The position numbers and the translations under genes were made by a program. The notes under the pieces are model-generated. The model saw only the letters and a program-made list of their open reading frames with translations, searched no databases and was not told the origin of the DNA. Below, piece by piece: positions 27,082 to 34,917 of a DNA stretch of 64,000 nucleotides. Source of the DNA: Alphaproteobacteria bacterium (GTDB lineage Bacteria > Pseudomonadota > Alphaproteobacteria > Sphingomonadales > Sphingomonadaceae); contig JAUIFP010000001.1 of NCBI GenBank assembly GCA_030430365.1, positions 1 to 64,000 of the forward strand, given 5' to 3'. Numbering within the stretch: the stretch's first letter is position 1; each line of letters opens with the position of its first letter.

Positions 27082-27420
27082 ATGAAGAGGCCATCGGGCG
27101 GACGCGGCAAGCAACTGGCGGCGGTTGCTCCTCTGCTCAACCAGATCACGCAAGATCTGCTCTATGACGATGTGTGGGAGCGGCCCCTGCTTTCGAAGCG
27201 CGAACGCAGCCTGCTGACCCTGGCCGTGCTGATCGCGCAGGGGCGCGACCAGACGAAGGGCCATATGGAAACCGCGCTGGAAAACGGGCTGACCATCGAG
27301 GAACTGGGTGAGGCGGTGACGCATCTGGCTTTCTATGCGGGCTGGCCCTCTGCCGTCATGGCGGGCCGGAAATTGCTGGAAATCGCCGAAGAGCGCGATG
27401 CGGCGGGGCAGGGCGGCTAG
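27082..27420 (+). CDS. Small carboxymuconolactone decarboxylase-like protein, 112 aa
   Basis: A 112-residue CMD-fold protein similar in length and pattern to the one at 23.1-23.4 kb: VWERPLLSKRERSLLTLAVL, HMETALENGLTIEELGEAV, AFYAGWPSAVMAGRKLL. ATG 27082 follows GGGAGAAATGCG. It is divergent from the CMD/FerA/FerB operon and its stop codon shares the four bases CTAG with the convergent LLM monooxygenase. Function unknown; the recurrence of these small proteins next to CoA-dependent side-chain genes suggests a dedicated step in the same pathway. Confidence 0.75.
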   Translation: MKRPSGGRGKQLAAVAPLLNQITQDLLYDDVWERPLLSKRERSLLTLAVLIAQGRDQTKGHMETALENGLTIEELGEAVTHLAFYAGWPSAVMAGRKLLEIAEERDAAGQGG

Positions 27421-28721
27421 CTCTTGCGACCCGGTTCCTGGGCGACGGGTGCCAACGGATCGTCTGGCACGACGGCTACGCCCCCTCCGCGGTCGGAGCG
27501 GAAATTGGCGTAGGTCCCTGCATCCTTCTTGCGCTGCCCGAAGGATACGACCGGTTCGACTGCTTCCTGCTTCAGGGGGGCCATCTTCTTTTTGCGCGCC
27601 AGTGCCGCTTCTATGTAAGGCGCAAGCTCGGCCTGTTTCTTTGCCTGCCGCTCTTCCTCGCCTGCCGTCAGCCGCGGCATGGCCGTGTTGGCGAACAGCT
27701 CGAGCGATTCCACGATATGGCCGTGATTGGCGGGGCCCGTCTGCTGCACGAAGATGATCTGGTCCACGCCGACATCGGCATAGCCCTTGCAATGCTGATA
27801 GACCTGTTCCGGCGTGCCTATGCCGCCATTGCCGTGATTGTCCTCGATCGAATCCTCTGCCTTCAGGAATTTCTCCCACACTTGCGAGAAGCCGGGCTGC
27901 GTGCTGCCGAAGGATGAATAATAGCCCAGCGAATAGCCGAAGAACTTGAAGCCCTGCGTTCCCCGGCGGATCGCCTCTTCCTCGTCCTCATGCACGGAAA
28001 GCGCGGTCACGATCGCGAAATTGGCATTCACCGAATGCCCGATCGGCACGCATTCTTCCGATCGAATGATGTCGTAATATTCCTTGACCCATTTGCCGGC
28101 CTGTTCGGGCGCAGTGAAGCCGAAGACCAATGCCCCCATGCCGTTGCGCGCGGCGTGAAGGATCGTGTCCCTGCGCGAACAGGCGACCCATAGTGGTGGG
28201 TGAGGCTTCTGCAGCGGCTTGGGCACGACATTGCGCGGCGGCATGGAGAAGTACTCGCCCTGATATCCGGGATAGGGGGACATCGCCATCATGTTGGCGC
28301 ATTGCTCCGTCGCCTCGCGCCAGGCGTCCTTCTTGGTGTCGACGTCCACGCCGAAGCCTTCCAGCTCGACCGCGGTGCCGCTCTCCCCGGTCCCGAAATC
28401 GATCCGGCCGCCGGTGAGAAGGTCCAGCGTCGCGATACGTTCCGCCACGCGGGCAGGGTGGTTGATCTTGGGCGGCATCACGCAGATTCCGTGCCCCAGG
28501 CGCATGCGTTTCGTGCGCTGGCTGAGCGCGCCCAAGAACACTTCCGGCGCGGAACTGTGCGAATATTCCTCCAGGAAGTGGTGCTCCACCAACCAGGCGT
28601 AATCATAGCCGAGCTTGTCGGCGAGCTCGAGCTCGTCGAGCGCGTTGTTGAAGATCTGGTGGTCCCTCTCTGCCGAAAAGGGCGCGGGGGATTGATGCTC
28701 GTAGAAAAGCCCGAACTGCAT
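27417..28721 (-). CDS. LLM-class flavin-dependent monooxygenase, second copy
   Basis: A 434-residue luciferase-like flavoprotein. N-terminal MQFGLFYEHQSP, then LGYDYAWLVEHHFLEEYS, LGHGICVMPPKINHPARVAE, and LTGGRIDFGTGES are standard FMN-site segments. A roughly 60-residue Lys/Glu/Pro-rich tail (about 375-434) is unusual. ATG 28721 is used; GGAGAGG lies upstream. It converges on the small CMD gene, sharing CTAG at the stops, and is divergent from the Rieske fusion gene. It needs a flavin reductase, not seen nearby. Substrate unknown, plausibly an aromatic or a ring-cleaved intermediate. Confidence 0.82.
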   Translation of the reverse strand: MQFGLFYEHQSPAPFSAERDHQIFNNALDELELADKLGYDYAWLVEHHFLEEYSHSSAPEVFLGALSQRTKRMRLGHGICVMPPKINHPARVAERIATLDLLTGGRIDFGTGESGTAVELEGFGVDVDTKKDAWREATEQCANMMAMSPYPGYQGEYFSMPPRNVVPKPLQKPHPPLWVACSRRDTILHAARNGMGALVFGFTAPEQAGKWVKEYYDIIRSEECVPIGHSVNANFAIVTALSVHEDEEEAIRRGTQGFKFFGYSLGYYSSFGSTQPGFSQVWEKFLKAEDSIEDNHGNGGIGTPEQVYQHCKGYADVGVDQIIFVQQTGPANHGHIVESLELFANTAMPRLTAGEEERQAKKQAELAPYIEAALARKKKMAPLKQEAVEPVVSFGQRKKDAGTYANFRSDRGGGVAVVPDDPLAPVAQEPGRKS

Positions 28722-28895
28722 GATGCGGCTACCTCTCCAAAGGCGAAACAATGTCTTTTCGGCCGGGCGCGATCGGCATAGCCGAAGGGCCCGAACGTGC
28801 GTTCGTTTATATCATATCATATACGGTAATATTGAAATTGCCAGCGGGCCGCCGGATTTTCTCTCCATCCCAAGCTCACACGAATCAGGTTGACT

Positions 28896-28916
28896 TATAT
28901 AAGCCAGGCTGTGCAT
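28896..28916. promoter_or_regulatory. FerC-like operator upstream of the Rieske fusion gene
   Basis: Contains ATAAGCCAGGCTG, identical over 13 bases to the site before ferBA. The outer right arm is poorly conserved. It lies 40 bp before the start codon at 28956 and directly behind TTGACT, a possible -35 box, so binding could block transcription. Confidence 0.6.
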
Positions 28917-28955
28917 TCGCTGCCAAGAGAGGGAGAGGATGAAAGAGGCGCCCGA

Positions 28956-30080
28956 ATGAGCAGTGGTTGGGTGAAGGTATGCCGCGAGGATGAAATTCCG
29001 GCGGACGAAGGCAAGCAGGTGGAAGTGGATGGCATCGCCATCGGGCTCTACCGCCTGGAAGACGGGTGCTATGCGCTCAACGATATCTGCACGCATGCCT
29101 TCGCCCATCTGACGACCGGCTGGGTGGAGGACGACACGGTCGAGTGTCCGCTGCATCACGCCCGCTTCGAAATCCGCACCGGCAAGGCCTTGGATGGGAT
29201 CGCGCCCGAGGACGTGGAAGCTTACGCCGTGAAAGTCGAAGACGGTGACGTCTATGTCGAGCTTGGCGCTGGTGACGAGGGCGCAGCGCCCGATGAAGGC
29301 ACGGATTCGCAGCTCGCAGACACATTGCTGGAATTATTGAAATCGGGCGCGGGTGCCGGCGAATGGAAGCCGATCCTTGCCGAAGCGGCCGAATTCGAAG
29401 TGCTGGGCAGCCATCTGCAGGGAAGCGATGCCGTGGCGGAGCGGCTCGGCGGCACCGAGACGAAGCATCTCGAATGGAGCCGGCTGGAAAAGCCCGGATG
29501 CATTTTGATCGGCCAGCCGCGCAGCGCGACGAATGACCGCGGAATGGCGCTGATGTTCGCATCCACCGAAGTGGGTGTGACCCGCGTTTCCCAGCAGAAT
29601 TTGGCGATGCCGCCGCGCCCCGCAATGCCCATGGCGATGGATGCCGCGATACGCGAACGCATCGACAATGCGCTCGCGGCCAAGCGGCCCATGTCGCTGT
29701 CCTATGTCGACGCCGAAGGCCGGCCGCATCTTTCGCTGCGGGGTTCGATCCTCAGCATCGCGGACGACCAGCTCGGGCTTTGGGCGCGCAGTGCAGAAAC
29801 GGGCCTGGCGGCGGCGGTCTCGGCAAACGCCAATGTCGCCTTGCTCTATCGCGACGAGGAAACGCGCGCGACCTATCAGATCCGCGGGCGCGCAAGCGTG
29901 GCAGAGGACGAAGCGACCCGGGCTCAGATCTATAATGCGATGCCGAAAGTGGAGCGTGACCACGATTTTGCCATGCTCGGTTCCGCCATCGTGATCGAGC
30001 TCGACGTCGTCGAAGGCTGGGCAGGCATCGGCCCGAACGGTCCGATCAACCCTGTCCGGATGGTGCGCGGCCAGGCCTGA
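28956..30080 (+). CDS. Rieske ferredoxin fused to a PNPOx-like flavin-binding split-barrel domain
   Basis: A 374-residue fusion. Residues 1-105 are a complete Rieske [2Fe-2S] domain: C45-x-H47, 16 residues, C64-x2-H67 (CTH, CPLHH). Residues about 110-225 are not confidently recognised; a distant NTF2/SnoaL-like fold is possible. Residues about 230-374 (ERIDNALAAKRPMSLSYVDA, LGLWARSAETGLAAAV) resemble a pyridoxamine-phosphate-oxidase-like FMN barrel. ATG 28956 follows AAAGAGG; a TTG further upstream falls inside an operator. The next gene is a Rieske oxygenase, so this protein may be its electron donor, combining ferredoxin and flavin centres in one chain. That role is inference; the domain order is seen directly. 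Confidence 0.78.
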   Translation: MSSGWVKVCREDEIPADEGKQVEVDGIAIGLYRLEDGCYALNDICTHAFAHLTTGWVEDDTVECPLHHARFEIRTGKALDGIAPEDVEAYAVKVEDGDVYVELGAGDEGAAPDEGTDSQLADTLLELLKSGAGAGEWKPILAEAAEFEVLGSHLQGSDAVAERLGGTETKHLEWSRLEKPGCILIGQPRSATNDRGMALMFASTEVGVTRVSQQNLAMPPRPAMPMAMDAAIRERIDNALAAKRPMSLSYVDAEGRPHLSLRGSILSIADDQLGLWARSAETGLAAAVSANANVALLYRDEETRATYQIRGRASVAEDEATRAQIYNAMPKVERDHDFAMLGSAIVIELDVVEGWAGIGPNGPINPVRMVRGQA

Positions 30081-30123
30081 CCACTGGCCGCTTGGCTTCG
30101 CGCGGGGCGTGTGATAGCAAAGC

Positions 30124-30144
30124 TATAACAGCCAGGCTGATAAA
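30124..30144. promoter_or_regulatory. FerC-like operator upstream of the Rieske oxygenase operon
   Basis: TATAACAGCC and GGCTGATAAA flank a central A; 8 of 10 positions are symmetric. It shares AGCCAGGCTGAT with the site before ferBA. It lies 19 bp before the oxygenase start. Confidence 0.65.
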
Positions 30145-30162
30145 CAAGGATGGAGAGGGGCA

Positions 30163-31380
30163 ATGCTCAGCCACGAGGACAACGAACTGCTGAGCCGGGT
30201 CGGCAAGGATACGCCGATGGGCACGGTCATGCGCTCCATCTGGTTGCCGCTATGCCGGAAGCAATATCTGGAAGCTGGCGGTACGCCGCGCCGGATGCGC
30301 CTGCTGGGTGAAGACTTGGTCGCTTTTCGTGCTGCCGACGGCCGGGTGGGCGTGCGTGATGAGAAATGCCCCCATCGCCTGTGTTCGCTCGCTTTGGCGC
30401 GCAATGAGGGTGACGGCCTGCGCTGTATCTATCATGGCTGGAAGTTCGATGTTTCGGGCGAAGTCGTGGAAGTCCCCACGGAGCCTGCGGACCGCGCGAA
30501 GGATTTTGCCGCCACGGTGCCCAAGCGGCACAAGCCTGTGCGTGAAGCTGGCGGGATCGTCTGGGTGTGGCTGGGCGAGGAAGAGGCTGGCACCTTCTAC
30601 AATTGGAACTGGCTGGATATTCCCGACGAGCAGATCGAAATCCGCGTAGGCCACGCCGCCTGCAGCTGGCTCAATGGTTTGGAGACCGCACTCGATACGG
30701 CGCATGTCGGTGTGCTGCACACCAATGCGATCGAAGACGACACTTACATTCACAAGACCGATACGCTGGCGCTTTCGGCCGAAGACAAGGCGCCGCATTT
30801 CGAATTCGAAATGCAGCCTTACGGTTACCGCGAGGCTGCTTTGCGCAATCTCGGCGATGGCAGCAAATATCTGCGTCTGCGCGAATATGTGATGCCGTTC
30901 TTCAGCTACATTCCGGTGGGCCCGCGCGACAACGATCAGTTGCTGACGATCTATGTCCCGATCGACGATTACCATTCGGCGCATTGGGACATTCGCTACA
31001 ATCTCGTCGGGCCGAAAAAGCTGACCTGGTTCGATGGCTTCGATCTGGACGATTACGCGCCGGTCATGGGCAATATGGACAATCTGTTCCACCAGGACCG
31101 CGAAGCGATGAAGAATGGCAGCTGGAGTGGCTTGCCGAATATCCGCCATGAAGACATTGCGGTGGGCGTTTCGCAAGGCGCCATTCCGGACCGGACGCAG
31201 GAGTTTCTCAGCTCCAGCGACCTGTCCATTGTCCGGGCACGCCGCATGCTGCTGAAGGCGGCCAAGGCGGCGGCAAAGGGAGAGCCGCACTCCATCGATC
31301 CGAGCATCGACATGTCGGAGCTCAGAGCGATCGAGGAAGTGCTGGAACCCGGCGCCGATTGGCGCGTGCTGCAGCCCTGA
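30163..31380 (+). CDS. Rieske non-haem iron oxygenase, catalytic (alpha) subunit; LigXa-like
   Basis: A 405-residue ring-hydroxylating or O-demethylating oxygenase. The Rieske centre is C69-P-H71 and C88-x2-H91 (CPHRLCS, CIYHGWKFD). The mononuclear iron site has D179-x2-H182-x4-H187 (LDTAHVGVLH). No beta subunit gene follows, as in the phthalate-4,5-dioxygenase/VanA/LigXa group. ATG 30163 has GGAGAGGGG upstream. It is followed within 7 nt by a LigB-type dioxygenase and then a LigY-like hydrolase, the same order of reactions as in dehydrodivanillate breakdown: O-demethylation, ring opening, C-C hydrolysis. The true substrate is unproven. Confidence 0.85.
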   Translation: MLSHEDNELLSRVGKDTPMGTVMRSIWLPLCRKQYLEAGGTPRRMRLLGEDLVAFRAADGRVGVRDEKCPHRLCSLALARNEGDGLRCIYHGWKFDVSGEVVEVPTEPADRAKDFAATVPKRHKPVREAGGIVWVWLGEEEAGTFYNWNWLDIPDEQIEIRVGHAACSWLNGLETALDTAHVGVLHTNAIEDDTYIHKTDTLALSAEDKAPHFEFEMQPYGYREAALRNLGDGSKYLRLREYVMPFFSYIPVGPRDNDQLLTIYVPIDDYHSAHWDIRYNLVGPKKLTWFDGFDLDDYAPVMGNMDNLFHQDREAMKNGSWSGLPNIRHEDIAVGVSQGAIPDRTQEFLSSSDLSIVRARRMLLKAAKAAAKGEPHSIDPSIDMSELRAIEEVLEPGADWRVLQP

Positions 31381-31387
31381 GAGAGCG

Positions 31388-32392
31388 ATGGCACGGATCG
31401 TCCTGGGCCTGGGCCTGTCCCACACGCCGCTGCTGGTTCTAGGGCCGGAGCGTTGGGCGGAGCGTTCGGAAGACGATTTCGTCAGCAAGCGGCTGTTCTT
31501 CGCCGATGGCCGCAATGTCAGCTATGACACCATCGTCGCGGAGCGCGGCGAGCCTTACATGCGTGAAGCGACGCTCGAGAACTTTACTCGCCAATATGAT
31601 GACGCACAGGCCGCGCTGGACCGGCTCGCCGACGAGATCGAAGCTGCCGCGCCGGATGTCGTGCTGATCGTGGGCGACGATCAGGGTGAGTTGTTCGCGA
31701 AAGACACCATGCCTGCCTTCGCCATCTATCACGGCAAGGACGTGGTCACCCATCCGTGGCAGAATCTCGATGCCGAACCCAATTGGCGCATCCCCGTGAC
31801 CGTCGGCTACATGATGGATGACGCGCATGTCATACCTGGGCATGCGGAGCTGGGCGAACATCTGATCCGTGGGCTGATTGCGCGCGATGTCGATGTCGGC
31901 ATGGCCAGTGCGGTGCCCGAGCCTGAAAAGCGCGGTTTCGGCCATGCCTATGGCTTCGTGGTCGATCGGCTGTTTCGCGGCCGCGAAATTCCGATCGTTC
32001 CGCTTCTGCTCAACACCTATTTCCCGCCCAGCACGCCGCGCCCGGCCCGCTGCTACGACATTGGCCTCAAGATCGCAGAAGCGCTCGCCGAATATCCGGA
32101 CGATTTGAAAGTCTGCGTGGTCGCCAGCGGCGGCCTCAGCCATTTCGTGACCGATGCCGATCTGGACATGCGCGTGATCAAGGGGCTGTTTGCCGACGAC
32201 CGGGAAGTTTTGGCCGGCATCCCCGAAAGCTCGCTGTTTTCGGGCTCATCCGAAATCCGCAACTGGCTCATGGTCGGGGGCATCGTCTCCGGCATGAAGC
32301 CGGCTTGGTACGAATATTTTCCCGTTTACCGCACGCCCGCGGGAACCGGCGTTGGGCTCGGTTTTGCCGCCTGGCATCCCGCCAACGGATAA
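31388..32392 (+). CDS. LigB-superfamily (class III) extradiol dioxygenase, LigZ-like
   Basis: A 334-residue protocatechuate-4,5-dioxygenase-beta-like enzyme that opens a catecholic ring with Fe(II) and O2. Visible are the N-terminal GLGLSHTPLL with the metal His at residue 12, VVLIVGDDQGELF, and VVASGGLSHFVTD with the conserved active-site His, then SSEIRNW with the likely third metal ligand. There is no separate alpha (LigA) gene, so it resembles single-gene members such as LigZ or DesZ. ATG 31388 is 7 nt after the oxygenase stop, and the LigY-like gene follows 20 nt later. In this operon it should cleave the product of the Rieske oxygenase. Confidence 0.86.
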   Translation: MARIVLGLGLSHTPLLVLGPERWAERSEDDFVSKRLFFADGRNVSYDTIVAERGEPYMREATLENFTRQYDDAQAALDRLADEIEAAAPDVVLIVGDDQGELFAKDTMPAFAIYHGKDVVTHPWQNLDAEPNWRIPVTVGYMMDDAHVIPGHAELGEHLIRGLIARDVDVGMASAVPEPEKRGFGHAYGFVVDRLFRGREIPIVPLLLNTYFPPSTPRPARCYDIGLKIAEALAEYPDDLKVCVVASGGLSHFVTDADLDMRVIKGLFADDREVLAGIPESSLFSGSSEIRNWLMVGGIVSGMKPAWYEYFPVYRTPAGTGVGLGFAAWHPANG

Positions 32393-32412
32393 TCCGAAAG
32401 GAAGCACCGACC

Positions 32413-33423
32413 ATGATCATCGATATTCACGCCCATGTCTGCGCCGCGCCGGAGCTCTATGCCTGGAAGGACCAGATCTTTTCGGCCGCTGGCGCTCTGG
32501 GGCCGCGTTACCGCAACTGGGACGTGGACTGGATCCGCGATCATCCGGTGACGATGGGCAATATCAAGACGATGGATAAGGTTGGCACCGATATCCAGTT
32601 CATATCGCCGCGCCCCTTCTCGCAAGCGCATAGCCAGCAGCCGGGCAAACTGGCGCATTACTGGAATGTCGGCGTCAACAGCTACATCGCCAAGGTCGTC
32701 GAAGCGCATCCCACGCGCTTTCGCGGCGTTTGCGGCCTGCCGCAACCGGTGGGCGAGCCGATCGAGAACTCGCTCGAAGAGCTGGAGCGCTGCATCACGG
32801 AACTGGGCTTTGTCGGCACGCTGCTCGATACCGATCCGGGCGAGGGCGACAATTCGACGCCCACGCTCGACAATGAATACTGGTTTCCGCTCTATGAGAA
32901 ACTCGTGGAGCTGGACGCGCCGGCTCTGATCCATTCGGCCGGCTGCCAGCATGGCCGCGAAACCTACAGCGAGCATTTCATTACCGAGGAAAGCCTGGCG
33001 ATCCTCTCGCTGTGCAAATCGCGCGTGTTCGAGCATTTCCCGAACCTGAAAATCATCGTCGCCCATGGCGGCGGTTCGGTGCCTTACCAGGTCGGGCGCT
33101 GGCGGGCCGAACGCGGCCTGCCCAACTGGTCGTCACCGCAGGGCAATACGGAGACCTTCGACGAGGCGCTGTCGCATCTCTATTTCGATACCGTTTTGCA
33201 CGAACGCAATTCGCTCGAACTGCTGCTGAATCTCGTGGGATCGGACAAGATCCTGTTCGGCACGGAAAAGCCGGGGGCCGGATCCGCGCCCAATCCGGTG
33301 ACCGGCAGGGACTTCGACGATATCAAGCCGACCATCGAGGATATACCGGGCATCACGGCGGAAGATTGCCAGAAGATCTTCGAGGACAATGCCCGCAAGC
33401 TCTATAGCCGGTTCAAGACCTGA
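32413..33423 (+). CDS. Amidohydrolase-superfamily meta-cleavage hydrolase, LigY-like
   Basis: A 336-residue metal-dependent amidohydrolase (family 2). The H-x-H metal site is IDIHAH at the start; ISPRPF, GLPQPVGEPIEN, IVAHGGGSVPYQVGRW, LYFDTVLH and ILFGTEKPGAGS follow, and the end reads IFEDNARKLYSRF. The combination of GEPIEN, PGAGS and the final block recalls LigY, the C-C hydrolase acting after LigZ on the opened biaryl; LigJ-type oxalomesaconate hydratase is the main alternative. ATG 32413 follows AAAGGAAG. It is the last gene of the Rieske oxygenase/LigZ-like operon, 44 nt before the MarR gene. Confidence 0.8.
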   Translation: MIIDIHAHVCAAPELYAWKDQIFSAAGALGPRYRNWDVDWIRDHPVTMGNIKTMDKVGTDIQFISPRPFSQAHSQQPGKLAHYWNVGVNSYIAKVVEAHPTRFRGVCGLPQPVGEPIENSLEELERCITELGFVGTLLDTDPGEGDNSTPTLDNEYWFPLYEKLVELDAPALIHSAGCQHGRETYSEHFITEESLAILSLCKSRVFEHFPNLKIIVAHGGGSVPYQVGRWRAERGLPNWSSPQGNTETFDEALSHLYFDTVLHERNSLELLLNLVGSDKILFGTEKPGAGSAPNPVTGRDFDDIKPTIEDIPGITAEDCQKIFEDNARKLYSRFKT

Positions 33424-33467
33424 TAGCCTTACTGGACAGCGCCTGTTCTCTCCGCTTAACAGAGCCT

Positions 33468-33986
33468 GTGAGCGAGAAGAAAATACAATCGAACAAGGGC
33501 AAAGGGGGCATGCTGCCCCCTCGTACGCTCTATCTGGTGAAACAGCTCCAGTATAAGACCTATGTCCGGCTGGAAGATGCGCTGCGCCCGCTGGGCATAA
33601 CGTCGGCCCAGTTCCGCATCATGAACACGCTGGAGGATCACGGCAAACGCTCCTCGGCGGAGCTGTCGCGCATGTTCGGCGTCAAACCGCAAACGATGAT
33701 CAAGCAGATCGCGATCCTCGAAAATCGCGATCTCGTGACGCGGACGGCCGCGCCCGAAAACAAGCGCGTTCTGGAAGTCGATCTGACCAAGGAAGGCAAG
33801 CGTGTGCTTGCCAAGGCCACGGCGAGGGCGGTCGAGCTGGACAATTCGGTGATGTCCGCGCTCGATCCCAAAGAGCTGGAGGCGTTCCGCGGCACGATCC
33901 TGACTTTGCTGCAAAGCCTAGGCCATACGGAACACGAAGCGGAAGAATACGAACTGGTGCCCGGCCAGTTAAATAAGCCAGGCTGA
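33468..33986 (+). CDS. MarR family regulator (FerC-like)
   Basis: A 172-residue MarR-type winged-helix protein: LGITSAQFRIMNTL, RSSAELSRMFGVKPQTMIKQI as recognition helix region, then the wing NRDLVTRTAAPENKRVLEVDLTKEG split over residues about 85-110. GTG 33468 starts the frame; ATG 33510 directly behind AAGGGGG is an alternative. It stands immediately upstream of a FerB/FerA pair, as FerC does in SYK-6, where it represses ferBA and responds to feruloyl-CoA-type thioesters. The best palindromic site in the window overlaps its last codons and stop. It probably binds all five related sites described here. Confidence 0.82.
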   Translation: MSEKKIQSNKGKGGMLPPRTLYLVKQLQYKTYVRLEDALRPLGITSAQFRIMNTLEDHGKRSSAELSRMFGVKPQTMIKQIAILENRDLVTRTAAPENKRVLEVDLTKEGKRVLAKATARAVELDNSVMSALDPKELEAFRGTILTLLQSLGHTEHEAEEYELVPGQLNKPG

Positions 33987-33990
33987 TTTA
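33970..33990. promoter_or_regulatory. FerC-like operator upstream of ferBA, best copy
   Basis: TAAATAAGCC and GGCTGATTTA about a central A form a 21-bp palindrome with 9 of 10 symmetric pairs. It overlaps the stop of the MarR gene (33984-33986) and lies 67 bp before the FerB-like start. MarR-family operators are typically of this size and symmetry. Confidence 0.72.
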
Positions 33991-34056
33991 TGTTGCCCGC
34001 CCGGGGCGATTTCCATAGTCTCCTCCCGATAACGCGATATCTGGGAGAGAGAACGC

Positions 34057-34917
34057 ATGAGCCAAGGCATCATCACGCCCGAATTCGATCCGCCGCTGAC
34101 ATGCGCACGCGCGGAGATTGAAAACGGCGTCGGCTGGGCCATCCTGAACCGGCCGGATAAGCGCAACGCGATGAGCCCCGCGCTCAATGACGATATGCTG
34201 GCCATTCTCGAAGCCTTCGAAATCGATGAGCGGGTGAAGGTCGTGGTCATCACCGGTGCGGGTGACACTTTCTCGGCCGGGATGGATCTGAAGGAGTTCT
34301 TCCGCGATCTCGATCATCTGCCCTACAACCAGAAGATGCGGGTGAAGCGTTCCGCCTGGCAATGGCAGTGGAAGACGCTGCTCTATTACCAGAAGCCGAC
34401 CATCGCGATGGTCAATGGCTGGTGCTTCGGCGGGGCCTTCACGCCGCTGGTGGCCTGCGACCTGGCGATCGCGGCCGACGATGCGCAGTTCGGCCTGTCG
34501 GAAATCAATTGGGGCATCATTCCGGGCGGGCAGGTGACCAAGGCGATTACCGCCACCATGGCCCATCGCGATGCGATGTTTTACGCGATCACGGGTGAGA
34601 CCTTCGACGGCAAGAAGGCTTCCGAGATGCGGCTGGTCAACGAATCCGTACCGGCAGAGCGCCTGCGCGAACGCACCTACGAACTTGCGCAGCAGCTGGC
34701 GGGCAAGAACCCCACCGTGATGCGCGGAACCAAGATGGCCGTGCGCATGGTGCAGGAAATGTCCTGGGACGTTTCGGACGACTATCTGATGGCCAAGAGC
34801 TCGGAGGCGCTGTTTCTCGATCCCGAACGCGGGCGTCAGCAGGGTCTGAAGCAGTTTCTCGATGACAAGAGCTACAAGCCCGGCCTTTCCGGCTATGCCC
34901 GCGAAAGCGGCGAGTGA
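34057..34917 (+). CDS. ferB: Feruloyl/hydroxycinnamoyl-CoA hydratase-lyase (FerB-like), copy 2
   Basis: A 286-residue crotonase-fold enzyme with the full set of hydroxycinnamoyl-CoA hydratase-lyase marks: LNRPDKRNAMSP, GAGDTFSAGMDLKEFF, WQWQWKTLLYYQKPTIAMV, GWCFGGAFTPLVACDLAI and GLSEINWGIIPGG with catalytic Glu149. It adds water to the CoA-activated cinnamate double bond and releases the aldehyde plus acetyl-CoA. ATG 34057 follows GGGAGAG. It overlaps the FerA-like gene by four bases (GTGA), and a MarR gene precedes it, reproducing the ferC-ferB-ferA order of SYK-6. The symbol reflects that context; substrate range is not proven. Confidence 0.87.
   Translation: MSQGIITPEFDPPLTCARAEIENGVGWAILNRPDKRNAMSPALNDDMLAILEAFEIDERVKVVVITGAGDTFSAGMDLKEFFRDLDHLPYNQKMRVKRSAWQWQWKTLLYYQKPTIAMVNGWCFGGAFTPLVACDLAIAADDAQFGLSEINWGIIPGGQVTKAITATMAHRDAMFYAITGETFDGKKASEMRLVNESVPAERLRERTYELAQQLAGKNPTVMRGTKMAVRMVQEMSWDVSDDYLMAKSSEALFLDPERGRQQGLKQFLDDKSYKPGLSGYARESGE

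Noticed and set aside
32413-33423. LigJ-type 4-oxalomesaconate hydratase as the main call
   Set aside because: The core motifs are shared, but GEPIEN, PGAGS and the IFEDNARK end plus position after a LigZ-like gene fit LigY better. Kept as an alternative.
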